A DNA stretch of 64,000 nucleotides. Origin: Gluconobacter wancherniae NBRC 103581 (GTDB lineage Bacteria > Pseudomonadota > Alphaproteobacteria > Acetobacterales > Acetobacteraceae). The translations under genes were made by a program, and so were the position numbers. The notes beneath the pieces are model-generated. The model was not told the origin of the DNA, did not search any database, and worked only from the letters and a program-made list of their open reading frames with translations. Each line of letters starts with the position of its first letter. Position 1 is the first letter of the stretch. This document shows, in pieces, positions 25,677 to 35,141 of the stretch. Location: assembly GCF_007988885.1 (NCBI RefSeq), contig NZ_BJUZ01000003.1:124001-188000 (forward strand). The letters run 5' to 3'.

Positions 25677-26801
25677 TTAGTGGTGGATCAGAATGTAATT
25701 GATCGTCACGTCGATATCGAAGTGGTCACCCTTCATGTCAGGTGGCACGGGTGGAAGATGCGCACCCTGGAACATGCCGGACGTGGCCGCATCCAGCGAG
25801 TAAGAGCCGGACTGTCCCGTCAGACGCACGGACTTCACATGCCCTGAACGATCCAGCACCACATGCACTGAAGAAGGACCATCTTCGCCTGCACGGGCAG
25901 CTTCTTCGGGATAATACATGTGTGACCGGATCCAGCGATCAATCTCTCCACCGTAATCTTCGCTCACACCCTTGACGCTGTTGCGTGTCTGATATGGGGC
26001 GTTGATCGCGCCGTTCATGCTCAGAGGGCCAAGAGACATGTCGATCGGGCCGCCAGATCCGGCAGCGCGTCCTCGACGATGACGATAGGGTGATGGCTGA
26101 TCCCCGAACGACAGATCCATTGGATGCGCAAATGGATTGCTTTTGTCAGAGCGTGCTGCGCGATGGGGGGAGGCATGGCGGTGAGATGCCGTATGCTGTG
26201 ATCGCTGGCTCGGTGCTGCTCCTGGCGTCACTGGGGCAGGTACAGGGTCTGTTTTTGCAAGTTCGCCTGAAGGGTCTTCTGCAACAGGAGGGGTGGATGG
26301 CGTTTCTGGTGTTGGAACAGCAGGGGTGGGTGCTGATTGCTGCTCCTCTGTTTTCTGTTCCTGTTGGTCAGGCGTTTTCTGCTCGGGCGTTGATGTGGAA
26401 GGCGGTGGCGGTGCACCCCCCTCTTCATGGGCGCGAGGGCCCTGCATGCTGCTTTTGGAAGGTGGCGCGTCGAACACCATTTCCACCTGCGGCTGCTCGG
26501 CGCCGGATGGAGATCCATGCGCGCCGTGGTGAGACGCAAGCAGCATCGCCAGAATCGCAATGTGCAAACCGGCCGAGATGACAAACGGAATCGCAGGTCC
26601 GGGCTCGACCACCGTCTGCGGCCGCATCATGGGAGTCAGGACGGGTTTTACCGCCGTCGCTGCTGGAACATAATCTCGCAACCGCCCCCGGCTACCAGCA
26701 GGCGCAGCGCGCGCCACGTCTGGCTCTTTCGGGCGAACAACAAAAAGTCTTGGCTCCAGACGCGCGGCCTTGCCCCCGACAGCAGAGTCGTTGCGCATCA
26801 T
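25677..26801 (-). CDS. TonB-like energy transducer
   Basis: 374 residues. A single membrane segment (FVISAGLHIAILAMLLAS) begins near residue 72, so about 70 residues precede it, longer than the short cytoplasmic start of classical TonB. A Pro/Glu/Gln/Thr-rich spacer of about 130 residues follows, then a basic patch, then the TonB C-terminal fold: IRSHMYYPEEAARAG, VHVVLDRSGHVKSVRLTGQSG and a final strand. The YP and SG positions are conserved in TonB domains. TonB passes proton-motive energy to outer-membrane receptors. No exbBD or receptor is adjacent. Confidence 0.78.
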   Translation of the reverse strand: MMRNDSAVGGKAARLEPRLFVVRPKEPDVARAAPAGSRGRLRDYVPAATAVKPVLTPMMRPQTVVEPGPAIPFVISAGLHIAILAMLLASHHGAHGSPSGAEQPQVEMVFDAPPSKSSMQGPRAHEEGGAPPPPSTSTPEQKTPDQQEQKTEEQQSAPTPAVPTPETPSTPPVAEDPSGELAKTDPVPAPVTPGAAPSQRSQHTASHRHASPHRAARSDKSNPFAHPMDLSFGDQPSPYRHRRGRAAGSGGPIDMSLGPLSMNGAINAPYQTRNSVKGVSEDYGGEIDRWIRSHMYYPEEAARAGEDGPSSVHVVLDRSGHVKSVRLTGQSGSYSLDAATSGMFQGAHLPPVPPDMKGDHFDIDVTINYILIHH

Positions 26802-27000
26802 GGGGTTTTACCCTGGCTGAGGAGGGTACTGTGGTGGCGCGTCATCGCCGGACCATTTGTACCAGGACGGGCCGGGTTGTCATCGGGCGGGCTTGGTATC
26901 CGGGTCTGGGAGTGGACATGTGGTTCCGGTATCATGGCAGCAATGTCCGGATCACGGAAGGCGCAAACCGTAACGGAAGTCACAAAGGGAAACAAACACC

Positions 27001-27651
27001 ATGTCCGCTGATCTTGTTGCCTGTCTTGCAAAGGATTCCGATATTGCGGCGGCAATGGAGCGGATAGGCCCGTGCCGCCTTCGCGGCAATGATGGGCAGG
27101 AGCCTTATGACGCACTTCTACGTGCCATCACAGGGCAGCAGTTGCATGGTGTCGCTGCGCGTAAAATCTTCGGGCGCGTTTGTGCTCTTGGTGAAACTGG
27201 AGAAATTGATGGCCCCCCTCCCACACCGGGGCATCTGCTTTCCCTTTCGGAGGATGTCCTGCGCGGATGCGGTCTTTCTGCAGCTAAACTGACAGCGATG
27301 CGTGGTGTTGCTCAGGCCAGGCTCGACGGTATCGTACCCAGCCGACTGGAAGCTGCAGATCTCAGTGACGAAGAACTGATCGCCCGTCTCATCACACTGC
27401 GTGGAATTGGCCGCTGGACGGTCGAAATGCTTCTGATGTTCACGCTCGACAGGCCGGATGTGATGCCGATAGACGATTTCGGTGTCCGCGCGGGCTGGAA
27501 GCGCATCAAGGGACTGGATGTCGCCCCCACGCCTAAAGTGCTGCGGCTGGCCACGGAATCCTTCTCCCCCTGGCGTTCTGCGCTTGCGTGGTACTGCTGG
27601 AGAGCGTCCGAAGAAGGCAAGAAAGGAGCCCCCAATCCTTTGACGGGTTGA
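27001..27651 (+). CDS. DNA-3-methyladenine glycosylase, AlkA-like
   Basis: 216 residues, the length of the short AlkA type without the N-terminal domain. The helix-hairpin-helix GPD region reads LITLRGIGRWTVEMLLMFTL followed by MPIDDFGVRAGW; the aspartate of PIDDFG is the expected catalytic residue. AITGQQL near residue 45 is also typical. It removes alkylated bases to start base excision repair. The gene stands alone, divergent from tonB. Confidence 0.88.
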   Translation: MSADLVACLAKDSDIAAAMERIGPCRLRGNDGQEPYDALLRAITGQQLHGVAARKIFGRVCALGETGEIDGPPPTPGHLLSLSEDVLRGCGLSAAKLTAMRGVAQARLDGIVPSRLEAADLSDEELIARLITLRGIGRWTVEMLLMFTLDRPDVMPIDDFGVRAGWKRIKGLDVAPTPKVLRLATESFSPWRSALAWYCWRASEEGKKGAPNPLTG

Positions 27652-27855
27652 AGGCTTTTTGGCCCCTGACCCTGTTTCCAGACTCCGATCGGGCCAATAT
27701 ATTGCCAGAAACAGGCAAAACCTGCCTGAAAACCAGCATCAAGCTTGACGTTCAGGGCGACAGTCCGCACATAGCGGGACTGGATTTTTCCGGCCCTGAA
27801 TCCGGGGCCGCTGCTTCACGCAGATGACCACCAAGCACCTGCTTCAAGGATTTAC

Positions 27856-28074
27856 ATGTCAAAAGAAGATCTGATCGAGTTCACCGGCACCGTGATGGAA
27901 CTGCTGCCCAACGCGATGTTCCGCGTGACCCTCGACAATGAGCATACCATTCTGGCTCACACGAGCGGCAAGATGCGCAAGAACCGTATCCGCGTTCTGG
28001 CAGGTGACCGCGTGAACGTTGAGATGACACCATACGACCTTTCCAAGGGCCGCATCACCTTCCGCTTCAAGTAA
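27856..28074 (+). CDS. infA: Translation initiation factor IF-1
   Basis: 72 residues, the exact usual length. [20 protein letters not shown], the [20 protein letters not shown] core of the OB fold and the end [10 protein letters not shown] are near-consensus. IF-1 sits in the ribosomal A site during initiation. It heads an infA-maf-RNase E/G-like-yacG run that is common in Alphaproteobacteria, with 16 bases to maf. Confidence 0.98.
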   Translation: MSKEDLIEFTGTVMELLPNAMFRVTLDNEHTILAHTSGKMRKNRIRVLAGDRVNVEMTPYDLSKGRITFRFK

Positions 28075-28090
28075 GACGGTCGCTGCCCTG

Positions 28091-28729
28091 ATGGCTTCCG
28101 ACACTGCGCGTACCGGAACGCAGGCGCGTCCTGCCCTAGTGCTGGCTTCGGCTTCCCCACGCCGTCTGGACCTTCTGAGCCAGATTGGAATCGTGCCTGA
28201 CGCAGTCGTCAGCGCGGATGTGGACGAGGAACCGCGCCCGGGTGAAATGCCGCGCCCCCTTTCGGAGCGCCTGGCACGCGCCAAGGCCGATCACGTTGCG
28301 AACTTGCGCGCCGACCCCGCTCTTGTGCTCGGTGCGGATACGGTTGTCGCCGTTGGCCGTCGCATTCTGCCCAAGGCAGAAGACGAAGCGACAGCCCGGC
28401 GTTGCCTGACGCTTCTGTCGGGTCGCCGGCACAAGGTGATCACGACTGTCGTTCTGCGTCCCACCAAAGCGTGGGAAGCTGGTCGTTCGAGCGAGCGTGT
28501 CGTCGAAAGTACTGTGATCTTTGCACGCCTGACCAACGATCATATCGATGCCCTGATCGCACAGGGAGACTGGCGTGGCAAAGCTGGTGGCTATGCCATT
28601 CAGGGGGCTGCTGCCGCGCATATACGTCAGATCGGGGGTAGCTATTCTGCTGTCGTGGGTCTCCCACTCTTTGAGACAGCGCAGCTTCTGCGGGGGCAGA
28701 TCCGTCGTGAGGGAGGCTGGATCGCGTGA
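28091..28729 (+). CDS. maf: Maf nucleoside triphosphate pyrophosphatase
   Basis: 212 residues. The N-terminal LVLASASPRRLDLLSQIGI is the Maf signature, followed by the RARAKA-like LARAKAD, LGADTVV and GRRHKVITTV. Maf proteins hydrolyse non-canonical or specific NTPs to monophosphates and have been tied to septum arrest. GGWRGKAGGYAIQG-like residues (WRGKAGGYAIQG) match the late substrate loop. The 3' end overlaps the next gene by GTGA. Confidence 0.93.
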   Translation: MASDTARTGTQARPALVLASASPRRLDLLSQIGIVPDAVVSADVDEEPRPGEMPRPLSERLARAKADHVANLRADPALVLGADTVVAVGRRILPKAEDEATARRCLTLLSGRRHKVITTVVLRPTKAWEAGRSSERVVESTVIFARLTNDHIDALIAQGDWRGKAGGYAIQGAAAAHIRQIGGSYSAVVGLPLFETAQLLRGQIRREGGWIA

Positions 28730-29769
28730 TTGAAATCCGCGCTGCCTGCTCTCCAGGTGAAGTGCGGATAGTCGTCACCGACCATGACACACTTCTGGAC
28801 GCAGCCATCTGGCGCCCGGGGCTGGCGGATGGACTCGATGACTGGCACGTCGTGCGTGTTCAGGCGCCCGCGCCAGCTCTCGGCGGGGCTTTCGTCACTC
28901 TCGCAGACGGTATAGGCGGTTTTCTCTCCACGCGTGATGCGCTGACGCAAGGTTCTCTTGTTGGCGCCCGTGTCGTCCGAAGTGCGCAAAACGGTAAAGG
29001 TCTTCGCCTGAAGCGTGCCGACATGCCGACAGAGCCTTACACGGCACCGGCCCTTTTGCGTCGAGGTCCTACCCCACTTGAAGAGCTTGCGACACGCTAT
29101 CCAGATGCTGCGATCATCATTGATGACGCCGCAATGGCCGCGCTGCTTCCCGTGTCTTTGCGTCCGCGTCTGCAAAGAAGCCTGCAGGCTTTTGATGCCA
29201 CGTTGGAAGCCGATTTTCAGGGACTCGGCGCATCTGAGGTTGAACTTGGAGCCCTGACGGCCAGTATCTTTCCAACACCCGCACTCGTGGCGATCGACAT
29301 GGACAGCGCCAAAAGTCCCGATTTCAAAACAAACATCGAGAGCTTTCCTGAACTGGCCCGCCAGATCCGCCTGCGTAATCTCTCTGGTACCATCCTTGTG
29401 GACCCAGCGGGCGTTAAAACCCGCAAGCGCCCGGCGCTGGTCAGTTTCCTTCAGCAGGCGTTCATACAGGATCCTTTGCGGACCGAGATTTTGGGGGCTA
29501 CCCCGTCTGGGTTGCTGGAGTTGACGCGCCTGCGCCGCCGCCCTCCGTTGCACGAGCTTCTTTCTTCTGCGCATGGCATTGCCCTTGCTGCCCTGCGCAG
29601 AATTCTTCAGGAAAACAGGAAGGGTGCTACATTAACCGGGTCTATTGCCATCATCCGCGCGCTGGAAGCCGACCCTGTCGCTATGGAAGATTTTGTTTCC
29701 CGTCATGGGCAGCCAGTGGAGCTTATCCTGAATCCTGATGCCCCCCCTGCAAGCTGGAGCCTGTCATGA
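28726..29769 (+). CDS. Ribonuclease E/G-like protein, short form
   Basis: 347 residues, starting at a GTG that overlaps maf. The DNase I-like catalytic part is recognisable: VAIDMDSAKS and TILVDPAGVK contain aspartates in the positions of the two metal-binding aspartates of RNase E, with the conserved TNIES-LARQIRLRNLSG helix between them. The CPxCxG zinc link used for tetramer formation is absent, and the N-terminal S1-like part is divergent. Such short proteins sit between maf and yacG in many Alphaproteobacteria; catalytic status is not established from sequence. It overlaps yacG by ATGA. Confidence 0.82.
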   Translation: MIEIRAACSPGEVRIVVTDHDTLLDAAIWRPGLADGLDDWHVVRVQAPAPALGGAFVTLADGIGGFLSTRDALTQGSLVGARVVRSAQNGKGLRLKRADMPTEPYTAPALLRRGPTPLEELATRYPDAAIIIDDAAMAALLPVSLRPRLQRSLQAFDATLEADFQGLGASEVELGALTASIFPTPALVAIDMDSAKSPDFKTNIESFPELARQIRLRNLSGTILVDPAGVKTRKRPALVSFLQQAFIQDPLRTEILGATPSGLLELTRLRRRPPLHELLSSAHGIALAALRRILQENRKGATLTGSIAIIRALEADPVAMEDFVSRHGQPVELILNPDAPPASWSLS

Positions 29770-29942
29770 GTGGAACATGTCCGATCTGCAAACGCCCTAC
29801 CGAAGAGGCGTTCAGGCCTTTCTGTTCACAGCGCTGCGCGGACGTGGATTTGGGGCGCTGGTTCAACGGTAATTACCGTGTTCCGTCCTTTCGTCAGGAT
29901 AATGACGAAGATATGGAAGAATATCCTGACGGGAAGGGTTGA
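29766..29942 (+). CDS. yacG: DNA gyrase inhibitor/zinc-binding protein YacG
   Basis: 58 residues in an ATGA overlap with the RNase E/G-like gene. The zinc ligands are CPICKRPT and FCSQRCADVDLGRW, exactly as in the YacG family (CxxC...CxxxC), followed by an acidic tail. YacG binds GyrB and inhibits gyrase in E. coli. It closes the infA-maf cluster just before tRNA-Phe. Confidence 0.92.
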   Translation: MSGTCPICKRPTEEAFRPFCSQRCADVDLGRWFNGNYRVPSFRQDNDEDMEEYPDGKG

Positions 29943-30005
29943 TCCCAACCTCCGCATACGCTACACCCCGTTTCCGCAACAGGCGATACGTCCTGTAGCT
30001 TCGGT

Positions 30006-30081
30006 GCCCAAGTAGCTCAGTTGGTAGAGCATGCGACTGAAAATCGCAGTGTCACTGGTTCGATCCCGGTCTTGGGCACCA
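30006..30081 (+). tRNA. tRNA-Phe (GAA), with encoded CCA
   Basis: 76 bases fold as a cloverleaf: acceptor GCCCAAG with CTTGGGC, D arm with AGCTCAGTTGGTAGAGC, anticodon loop CTGAAAA giving GAA, and T arm GGTTCGATCCC. CCA is encoded. It stands 63 bases after yacG. Confidence 0.97.
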
Positions 30082-30189
30082 CTTCAGAATTTTCCCTTTG
30101 AAATTGCTGTTTTGTCAGGCTGCCTTGGGTTTCCAGGTGTGTAGCTTTGATAAAGTTATCTCTTGCTGGAATGAACCTGCCTGATTTTG

Positions 30190-30222
30190 GACAAAGCATT
30201 CTTTCGTAAGGAATGCTTTGTC
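30190..30222. terminator. 12-bp perfect hairpin between tRNA-Phe and the GT61 gene
   Basis: GACAAAGCATTC at 30190-30201 pairs perfectly with GAATGCTTTGTC at 30211-30222 around a nine-base loop. It is located between converging transcripts. Without a T run its terminator role is likely but unproven. Confidence 0.6.
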
Positions 30223-30241
30223 AGATTGGGCGATGGGCCCA

Positions 30242-31264
30242 TCAGGAAAGTGCATATTCAGCAAGCTCGCTGGCAAGCTGTTCAGGATTGCGGATGCGAT
30301 AATTCATATTGAAGCCATTTCCAGCGCCAATATGCTCAAGGCCATTTGCATCATAGAGATATTGAGCATCGTTGTTGTTGGCCATGTCTATCAGGCACTG
30401 GTTCGCCCAAATGTCCGGGCCGTGTGCCAGAGTGATGACGCGTCGCTCTGGAAAGAAAATGCTCGTGTGCAGGGATGCTCCACTAAACCCGATGACTGTC
30501 GGATTTGATGCCCATAGTTTGATCTGATCTCGGAAGCCCATTTCTTCCGGATAGACAATTCCAACGCCCCGTTCACGCAAAGCCGCAGTGAATGCACTTT
30601 CATTATCCACGCGAACATTGCCGTTTCGCAGACGCTCCTTGGACATATAAATTGCTCGGGCAGGAAGTGGTTGGCCGCCTTCAGGAATGATCTGCCTTCC
30701 AATGGCGTGCATCAGGTCTGCGTAAATAGTGTGCACAAGCGAAAGTTCTTCGAACGGAACGCTTGCAACATCTATCCGACGGAAACGGACTGGAGTTGAG
30801 ATTCGCAGGAAGTTTTTCTCGGTAAGGCCAAGAGCAGTCATGATAACTCGAAAGTAATCACGTGCCATCAATTCCTGCACACTCAAATGGCAGCTGAAGA
30901 CAATCCGCAGACGATCGCGCTCATAGGCGGGGAGGGCCCATAACCGGCCCACAGCTCCTACCAGAAAATGCCCATAATGGGGGTCTATATGTCCCATATA
31001 AATATAATCATAATCGTCGCTGAGCGTCGGACAACTGGGCAGTTCCGGGCAGTCAGTAGATCCAAGGGGATTGTGCAGCTTTCCTGAACCGTTGCCCGCA
31101 AAGATCATTGCTTCCGCAACGCTGCGGCCCGAGGGTTCGAACAGTCCCCAGTAAGGGCCGTTTGCAGGGGGAATGAAGATTGCATTCCGGGCCATGCGCC
31201 TGCTGGGAAGATCGTTGATCAGCAGTCTGCGTCCAACAAAACCCGTACATTCTTTCAGACCCAT
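30242..31264 (-). CDS. Glycosyltransferase family 61 (DUF563) protein
   Basis: 340 residues. The DUF563 features are YIYMGHIDPHYGHFLVGAVGRLW in the first third, ARAIYMSKERLRNGN and IVYPEEMGFRDQI in the second, and GFSGASLHTSIFFP near the end. Family 61 enzymes add pentoses or hexoses in surface glycans; donor and acceptor cannot be read from the sequence. There is no membrane helix. It stands alone between tRNA-Phe and prs, divergent from prs. Confidence 0.8.
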   Translation of the reverse strand: MGLKECTGFVGRRLLINDLPSRRMARNAIFIPPANGPYWGLFEPSGRSVAEAMIFAGNGSGKLHNPLGSTDCPELPSCPTLSDDYDYIYMGHIDPHYGHFLVGAVGRLWALPAYERDRLRIVFSCHLSVQELMARDYFRVIMTALGLTEKNFLRISTPVRFRRIDVASVPFEELSLVHTIYADLMHAIGRQIIPEGGQPLPARAIYMSKERLRNGNVRVDNESAFTAALRERGVGIVYPEEMGFRDQIKLWASNPTVIGFSGASLHTSIFFPERRVITLAHGPDIWANQCLIDMANNNDAQYLYDANGLEHIGAGNGFNMNYRIRNPEQLASELAEYALS

Positions 31265-31446
31265 GATCGTCTCTTTCTGGTGGCGTGGATTTTAGCCGCC
31301 TTGGTGCGCACCCGCTGGTACCATGTGTGTTTCGCCTGCATCGCAGGGAGCATCAACCCCGAAGACACTGTAAACGGCGGATGACAGGGTGTGTTCCCCC
31401 TGTTAGAAGGCGCCCATCCTTCTCCGCCAGCGTATGAGTCCGCCCG

Positions 31447-32379
31447 ATGAAGATCGTTGCCTGCAACAGTAACCTGCCCCTTGCTCGCGCGGTCGCGAAC
31501 GAGCTTCGACTGCCTTTATGCAAGACAGTCGTCAAGCGTTTCTCTGACGGCGAAGTGTTCGTTGAAATTCAGGAAAACGTGCGCGGAGAAGACGTATTCG
31601 TCATCCAGAGCACCTGTATGCCGACCAATGATCATCTCATGGAGCTTCTGGTCATGCTCGATGCGCTTCGCCGTGGCTCGGCCAAGCGTGTGACAGCGGT
31701 CATGCCGTATTTTGGCTATGCGCGTCAGGATCGTAAATCTGGCCCACGTACCCCCATCAGCGCCAAGCTGGTGGCAAACCTGCTGACGGAAGCGGGTGCG
31801 AACCGCATCCTGACCATGGATCTGCACGCCATGCAGATTCAGGGTTTCTTTGATATTCCCACGGACAACCTGTACGCGGCACCGCTCTTTGTGCGTGATC
31901 TGAAGACGCGCCTTCCGGACCGGGAACTGATGATTGTTTCTCCGGATGTGGGTGGCGTGGTCCGTGCCCGTCAGCTCGCTCAGCGTCTGAACCTGGATCT
32001 GGCGATCATCGACAAGCGTCGCGAGCGTGCGGGTGTCTCAGAGGTTATGAACGTGATTGGCGATGTCGAAGGCCGGTATTGTGTACTGGTGGATGATATT
32101 ATCGACAGTGGCGGGTCCCTGTGTAATGCCGCAAGTGCTTTGATGAGCCGTGGTGCACAGGGTGTGGAGGCTTATGTCACTCACGGTGTTCTGACTGGCA
32201 ATGCGTGTGAGCGCGTGAAAAACAGTCCTTTGAACATGCTGACCCTGACAGACAGCATCCCAGCCACGGAAGCCCTTCTTGAGGCCCCGAACATCCGGCA
32301 GATCACGACGGCCAACCTTCTGGCGCGCGCCATGAGTGCGGTGGCGGATGAAAGCTCGGTTTCCTCATTGTTTGACTGA
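31447..32379 (+). CDS. prs: Ribose-phosphate pyrophosphokinase
   Basis: 310 residues, the standard length. The early [19 protein letters not shown], the ATP-binding [27 protein letters not shown], and the PRPP-binding [13 protein letters not shown] are all present. It makes PRPP from ribose-5-phosphate and ATP for nucleotide, histidine and tryptophan synthesis. A histidine phosphatase gene follows 25 bases later on the same strand. Confidence 0.97.
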   Translation: MKIVACNSNLPLARAVANELRLPLCKTVVKRFSDGEVFVEIQENVRGEDVFVIQSTCMPTNDHLMELLVMLDALRRGSAKRVTAVMPYFGYARQDRKSGPRTPISAKLVANLLTEAGANRILTMDLHAMQIQGFFDIPTDNLYAAPLFVRDLKTRLPDRELMIVSPDVGGVVRARQLAQRLNLDLAIIDKRRERAGVSEVMNVIGDVEGRYCVLVDDIIDSGGSLCNAASALMSRGAQGVEAYVTHGVLTGNACERVKNSPLNMLTLTDSIPATEALLEAPNIRQITTANLLARAMSAVADESSVSSLFD

Positions 32380-32404
32380 TTTCTTACCGATTCAGGAGCG
32401 CATC

Positions 32405-33007
32405 ATGCCGAAGATCATTGCCAAGCCTTACTGGTATCTCCGTCATGGTGAAACGGACTGGAACGCAAGGGGGCTCTCGCAGGGGCGGACGGATATACCG
32501 CTCAACAGCACTGGCCTGGCACAGGCCGCGCGTGCGGGCGCAGCACTGGCGGCATTTTTCCAGAATGGTCATGCGCCGTTTGACCGTATCGTGGCCTCCC
32601 CCCTGACTCGTGCTCTCGTCACGGCAGAGTATGCAAGGGATGCCATTCGCGATGGTGGTGGTCCTGATCTTCCGCTCACGATTGACCCTGAACTGCAGGA
32701 GGTCTGCTTTGGTGTTCAGGAAGGCGAGCCCATGGGCACATGGTATGACCCCTGGATTGAAGATGGCATGACGCCTGAAGGGGCAGAACCCTTTGCCGAG
32801 CTTCGCGCCCGTGCGGTGACTGCGATCAATCGTGAACTGAAGCGCGATGGCGTGCCATTGTTCGTGGCACATGGGGCGCTGTTTCGTGGTCTGCGCTCAG
32901 GAATGGGACTGCCGGTGAATGTCAGGCTGGCCAACGCTACACCGATGCACCTTAAGCCATCACCAGAAGGGTGGGAAATCGAGATTCATAATATTACAGG
33001 CGCCTGA
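32405..33007 (+). CDS. Histidine phosphatase family protein
   Basis: About 200 residues from the ATG at 32405, preceded by AGGAG; the frame is open to 32336 inside prs. YLRHGETDWNARGLSQG holds the catalytic histidine and PLFVAHGALFRGL the second. IVASPLTRAL and the acid/base glutamate region EVCFGVQEGE fit the phosphoglycerate mutase-like fold, but the whole is closer to the broad-specificity phosphatases than to glycolytic mutase. Its place behind prs may mean co-transcription. Substrate unknown. Confidence 0.85.
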   Translation: MPKIIAKPYWYLRHGETDWNARGLSQGRTDIPLNSTGLAQAARAGAALAAFFQNGHAPFDRIVASPLTRALVTAEYARDAIRDGGGPDLPLTIDPELQEVCFGVQEGEPMGTWYDPWIEDGMTPEGAEPFAELRARAVTAINRELKRDGVPLFVAHGALFRGLRSGMGLPVNVRLANATPMHLKPSPEGWEIEIHNITGA

Positions 33008-33132
33008 TATTCTTTCTCGCGGATAATGTACGGGGTTCCGGTGGTATAAATTCATTCTGTTCTGTTCTCCCCTCTTGTGAAGAAGGGGCGGGGCGATTAG
33101 GCCAGAAAGGATTTTCGATTTTTAACCGGAAC

Positions 33133-35079
33133 ATGTCCATGACACGTCTGCGCCTGCTGGTTGCACTGACCGCGTTTACCGGCCTCGTCTCCCCGGCTTT
33201 TGCCCAGCCGCAACCCGAGCCAATGCCTATCCCTCCTTCCGTTCCGGAGCCTCAGGACCACCCGTTTCCGGGGTCACTGAACGTTTCCGTGGACGCAACG
33301 GATACAGCCCATCATATCATGTCGGTGCACGAGATTGTTCCCGTGCCCAAGGACGCGATGGAAAAGGGAGAAATGACACTCCTGTATCCGATGTGGATAC
33401 CCGGTGATCATTCCCCGACTGGCGTCATTGAGCAGTTTGGTGGCCTCAGTGTTCAGTCCGGTGGCAAGAAGATCGCCTGGAAACGGGACTCAGTGAACGT
33501 AGCTGCGTTCCACATTCCGGTTTCCAGTGCCACACCAACGCTTGATCTGCATTTCCAGCTTCTGTCTCCGGTCACACCGGCACAGGGCCGCGTTGTCATG
33601 ACGCCATCCATCGTTAATGTCGAGTGGGATCAGGTAGCACTGTACCCGGCGGGCTATTTCACGCGCGACATCAACGTGAAGCCAAGTGTCCATGTTCCTC
33701 ATGGCTGGCAGATTGGTTCTGCCCTGCGCGCGGGAACCTATGGCGACGAGACACATTTCAATGATGTGCCGTTCAATACGCTTGTGGATTCCCCAATTTA
33801 CGCTGGGCGGTATTTCCGCAAATGGCAATTGAACGCGCCTGGGCAGACGCCTGTTTCACTGGACGTCGTTGCTGACGACCCAGACTCGCTGAACGCAACC
33901 CCGGCTCAGATCGAGGCACATCGCAACCTGGTCCATCAGGCTGTCGCAGTGTTCGGTTCGCAGCATTACGATCATTACGACTTTCTTCTGGCGCTGACGG
34001 AAGAGCTGGGTGGTATCGGGCTGGAACATCATCGCTCGAGCGAAAATAGTGCAGCGCCGGGCTATTTCACTGAATGGGACAAGACTTTCCCCGAGCGCGA
34101 CCTGCTCGCTCACGAATACACCCATTCCTGGAATGGAAAATATCGCCGTCCGGCAGATATGTGGGCACCGAACTTCAATACTCCGCAGCGCGGTTCTCTG
34201 TTGTGGGTCTATGAAGGTCAGACGCAGTACTGGGGCAATGTCCTTGCCGCGCGTTCAGGTCTTGTGACGAAGGAGCAGGGCTTCGAAGCTCTGGCTCTGA
34301 TGGCTGCAACCTACGATAACCAGTCAGGTCGTCTGTGGCGCCCGCTGGAAGACACGACTAACGATCCCGTCATTGCGCAGCGTGCACCGCTCTCATGGCG
34401 CGACTGGCAGCGTTCTGAAGATTATTACGTTGAAGGCCAGCTCATGTGGCTGGATGCGGACACTTTGATCCGCAAGCTTTCCAATGGGCAGCATTCCCTG
34501 GATGACTTCGCCAAGCTGTTCTTTGGCACCAATGACGGTAGCTTCATCACCAGCACCTATCGCTTTGAGGATGTGGTGACGGCGCTGAACACGGTTCAGC
34601 CATATGACTGGGCCAAGTTCCTGCATGATCGTCTGGATGCTGTGCAGCCGCATGCACCGCTCGATGGCCTGCTGAATGGTGGATACAAGCTCGTCTACAC
34701 AGCGCAGCCGACATCCTTCATCAAGGCTATGCAGGCCGCACGTCACACAACGGACCTGACATTCTCTCTCGGTGTTGCCGTCAACGCCCACGGGACGATG
34801 GGGCGTGTTCACTGGATGGGCCCGGCGTTCAAGGCCGGTATCACATCTGGCGAGACAATCCTTGCTGTCAACGACATGGCATTTTCGCCAGAGCGTCTGA
34901 TCCACGCTGTAACGGACGCCCAGAAGGACCCGAAGCAGACGATCCGTCTGATCGTAAAATCCGGCGAGCACGTACAGACCATTACGATCCCGTATCACGA
35001 TGGGCTGCGCTATCCGCATCTTGAGCGTATTGCAGGCACGCCTGATCGTCTGAGTGAGATCTACACCCCCCGTAAGTAA
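33133..35079 (+). CDS. M61 glycyl aminopeptidase-like zinc peptidase with PDZ domain
   Basis: 648 residues with a signal peptide ending near PAFAQP. The N-terminal half is beta-rich. The zinc site HEYTHSWNGK is near residue 327 (HExxH), followed by the third ligand region VYEGQTQYWG. Near the C-terminus GRVHWMGPAFKAGITSGETILAVN forms a PDZ domain, as usual in M61 peptidases. The enzyme should act in the periplasm on short peptides, in line with the glycyl-aminopeptidase activity of the family. It stands alone and is followed by a strong hairpin. Confidence 0.9.
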   Translation: MSMTRLRLLVALTAFTGLVSPAFAQPQPEPMPIPPSVPEPQDHPFPGSLNVSVDATDTAHHIMSVHEIVPVPKDAMEKGEMTLLYPMWIPGDHSPTGVIEQFGGLSVQSGGKKIAWKRDSVNVAAFHIPVSSATPTLDLHFQLLSPVTPAQGRVVMTPSIVNVEWDQVALYPAGYFTRDINVKPSVHVPHGWQIGSALRAGTYGDETHFNDVPFNTLVDSPIYAGRYFRKWQLNAPGQTPVSLDVVADDPDSLNATPAQIEAHRNLVHQAVAVFGSQHYDHYDFLLALTEELGGIGLEHHRSSENSAAPGYFTEWDKTFPERDLLAHEYTHSWNGKYRRPADMWAPNFNTPQRGSLLWVYEGQTQYWGNVLAARSGLVTKEQGFEALALMAATYDNQSGRLWRPLEDTTNDPVIAQRAPLSWRDWQRSEDYYVEGQLMWLDADTLIRKLSNGQHSLDDFAKLFFGTNDGSFITSTYRFEDVVTALNTVQPYDWAKFLHDRLDAVQPHAPLDGLLNGGYKLVYTAQPTSFIKAMQAARHTTDLTFSLGVAVNAHGTMGRVHWMGPAFKAGITSGETILAVNDMAFSPERLIHAVTDAQKDPKQTIRLIVKSGEHVQTITIPYHDGLRYPHLERIAGTPDRLSEIYTPRK

Positions 35080-35088
35080 GGGGGAATT

Positions 35089-35117
35089 CTCAGGGCTGCT
35101 CGTCTGGCAGCCCTGAG
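35089..35117. terminator. 11-bp hairpin terminator between M61 gene and RND operon
   Basis: CTCAGGGCTGC at 35089-35099 and GCAGCCCTGAG at 35107-35117 form a perfect stem with a seven-base loop; ATTATTG follows. The genes on both sides converge, so it can serve both. Confidence 0.8.
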
Positions 35118-35141
35118 ATTATTGCCGTTACCCTGAGGGTG

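Noticed and set aside
30017-30199. 60-codon open frame crossing tRNA-Phe
   Set aside because: Its C-terminal half is the antisense translation of the tRNA (ending in a GIEPVTLRFSVACSTN-like stretch), a well-known annotation artefact.
33075-33105. Imperfect CCCCTCTT/AAGAAGGGG hairpin after the phosphatase gene
   Set aside because: One bulge and no T run; too weak to call as terminator.
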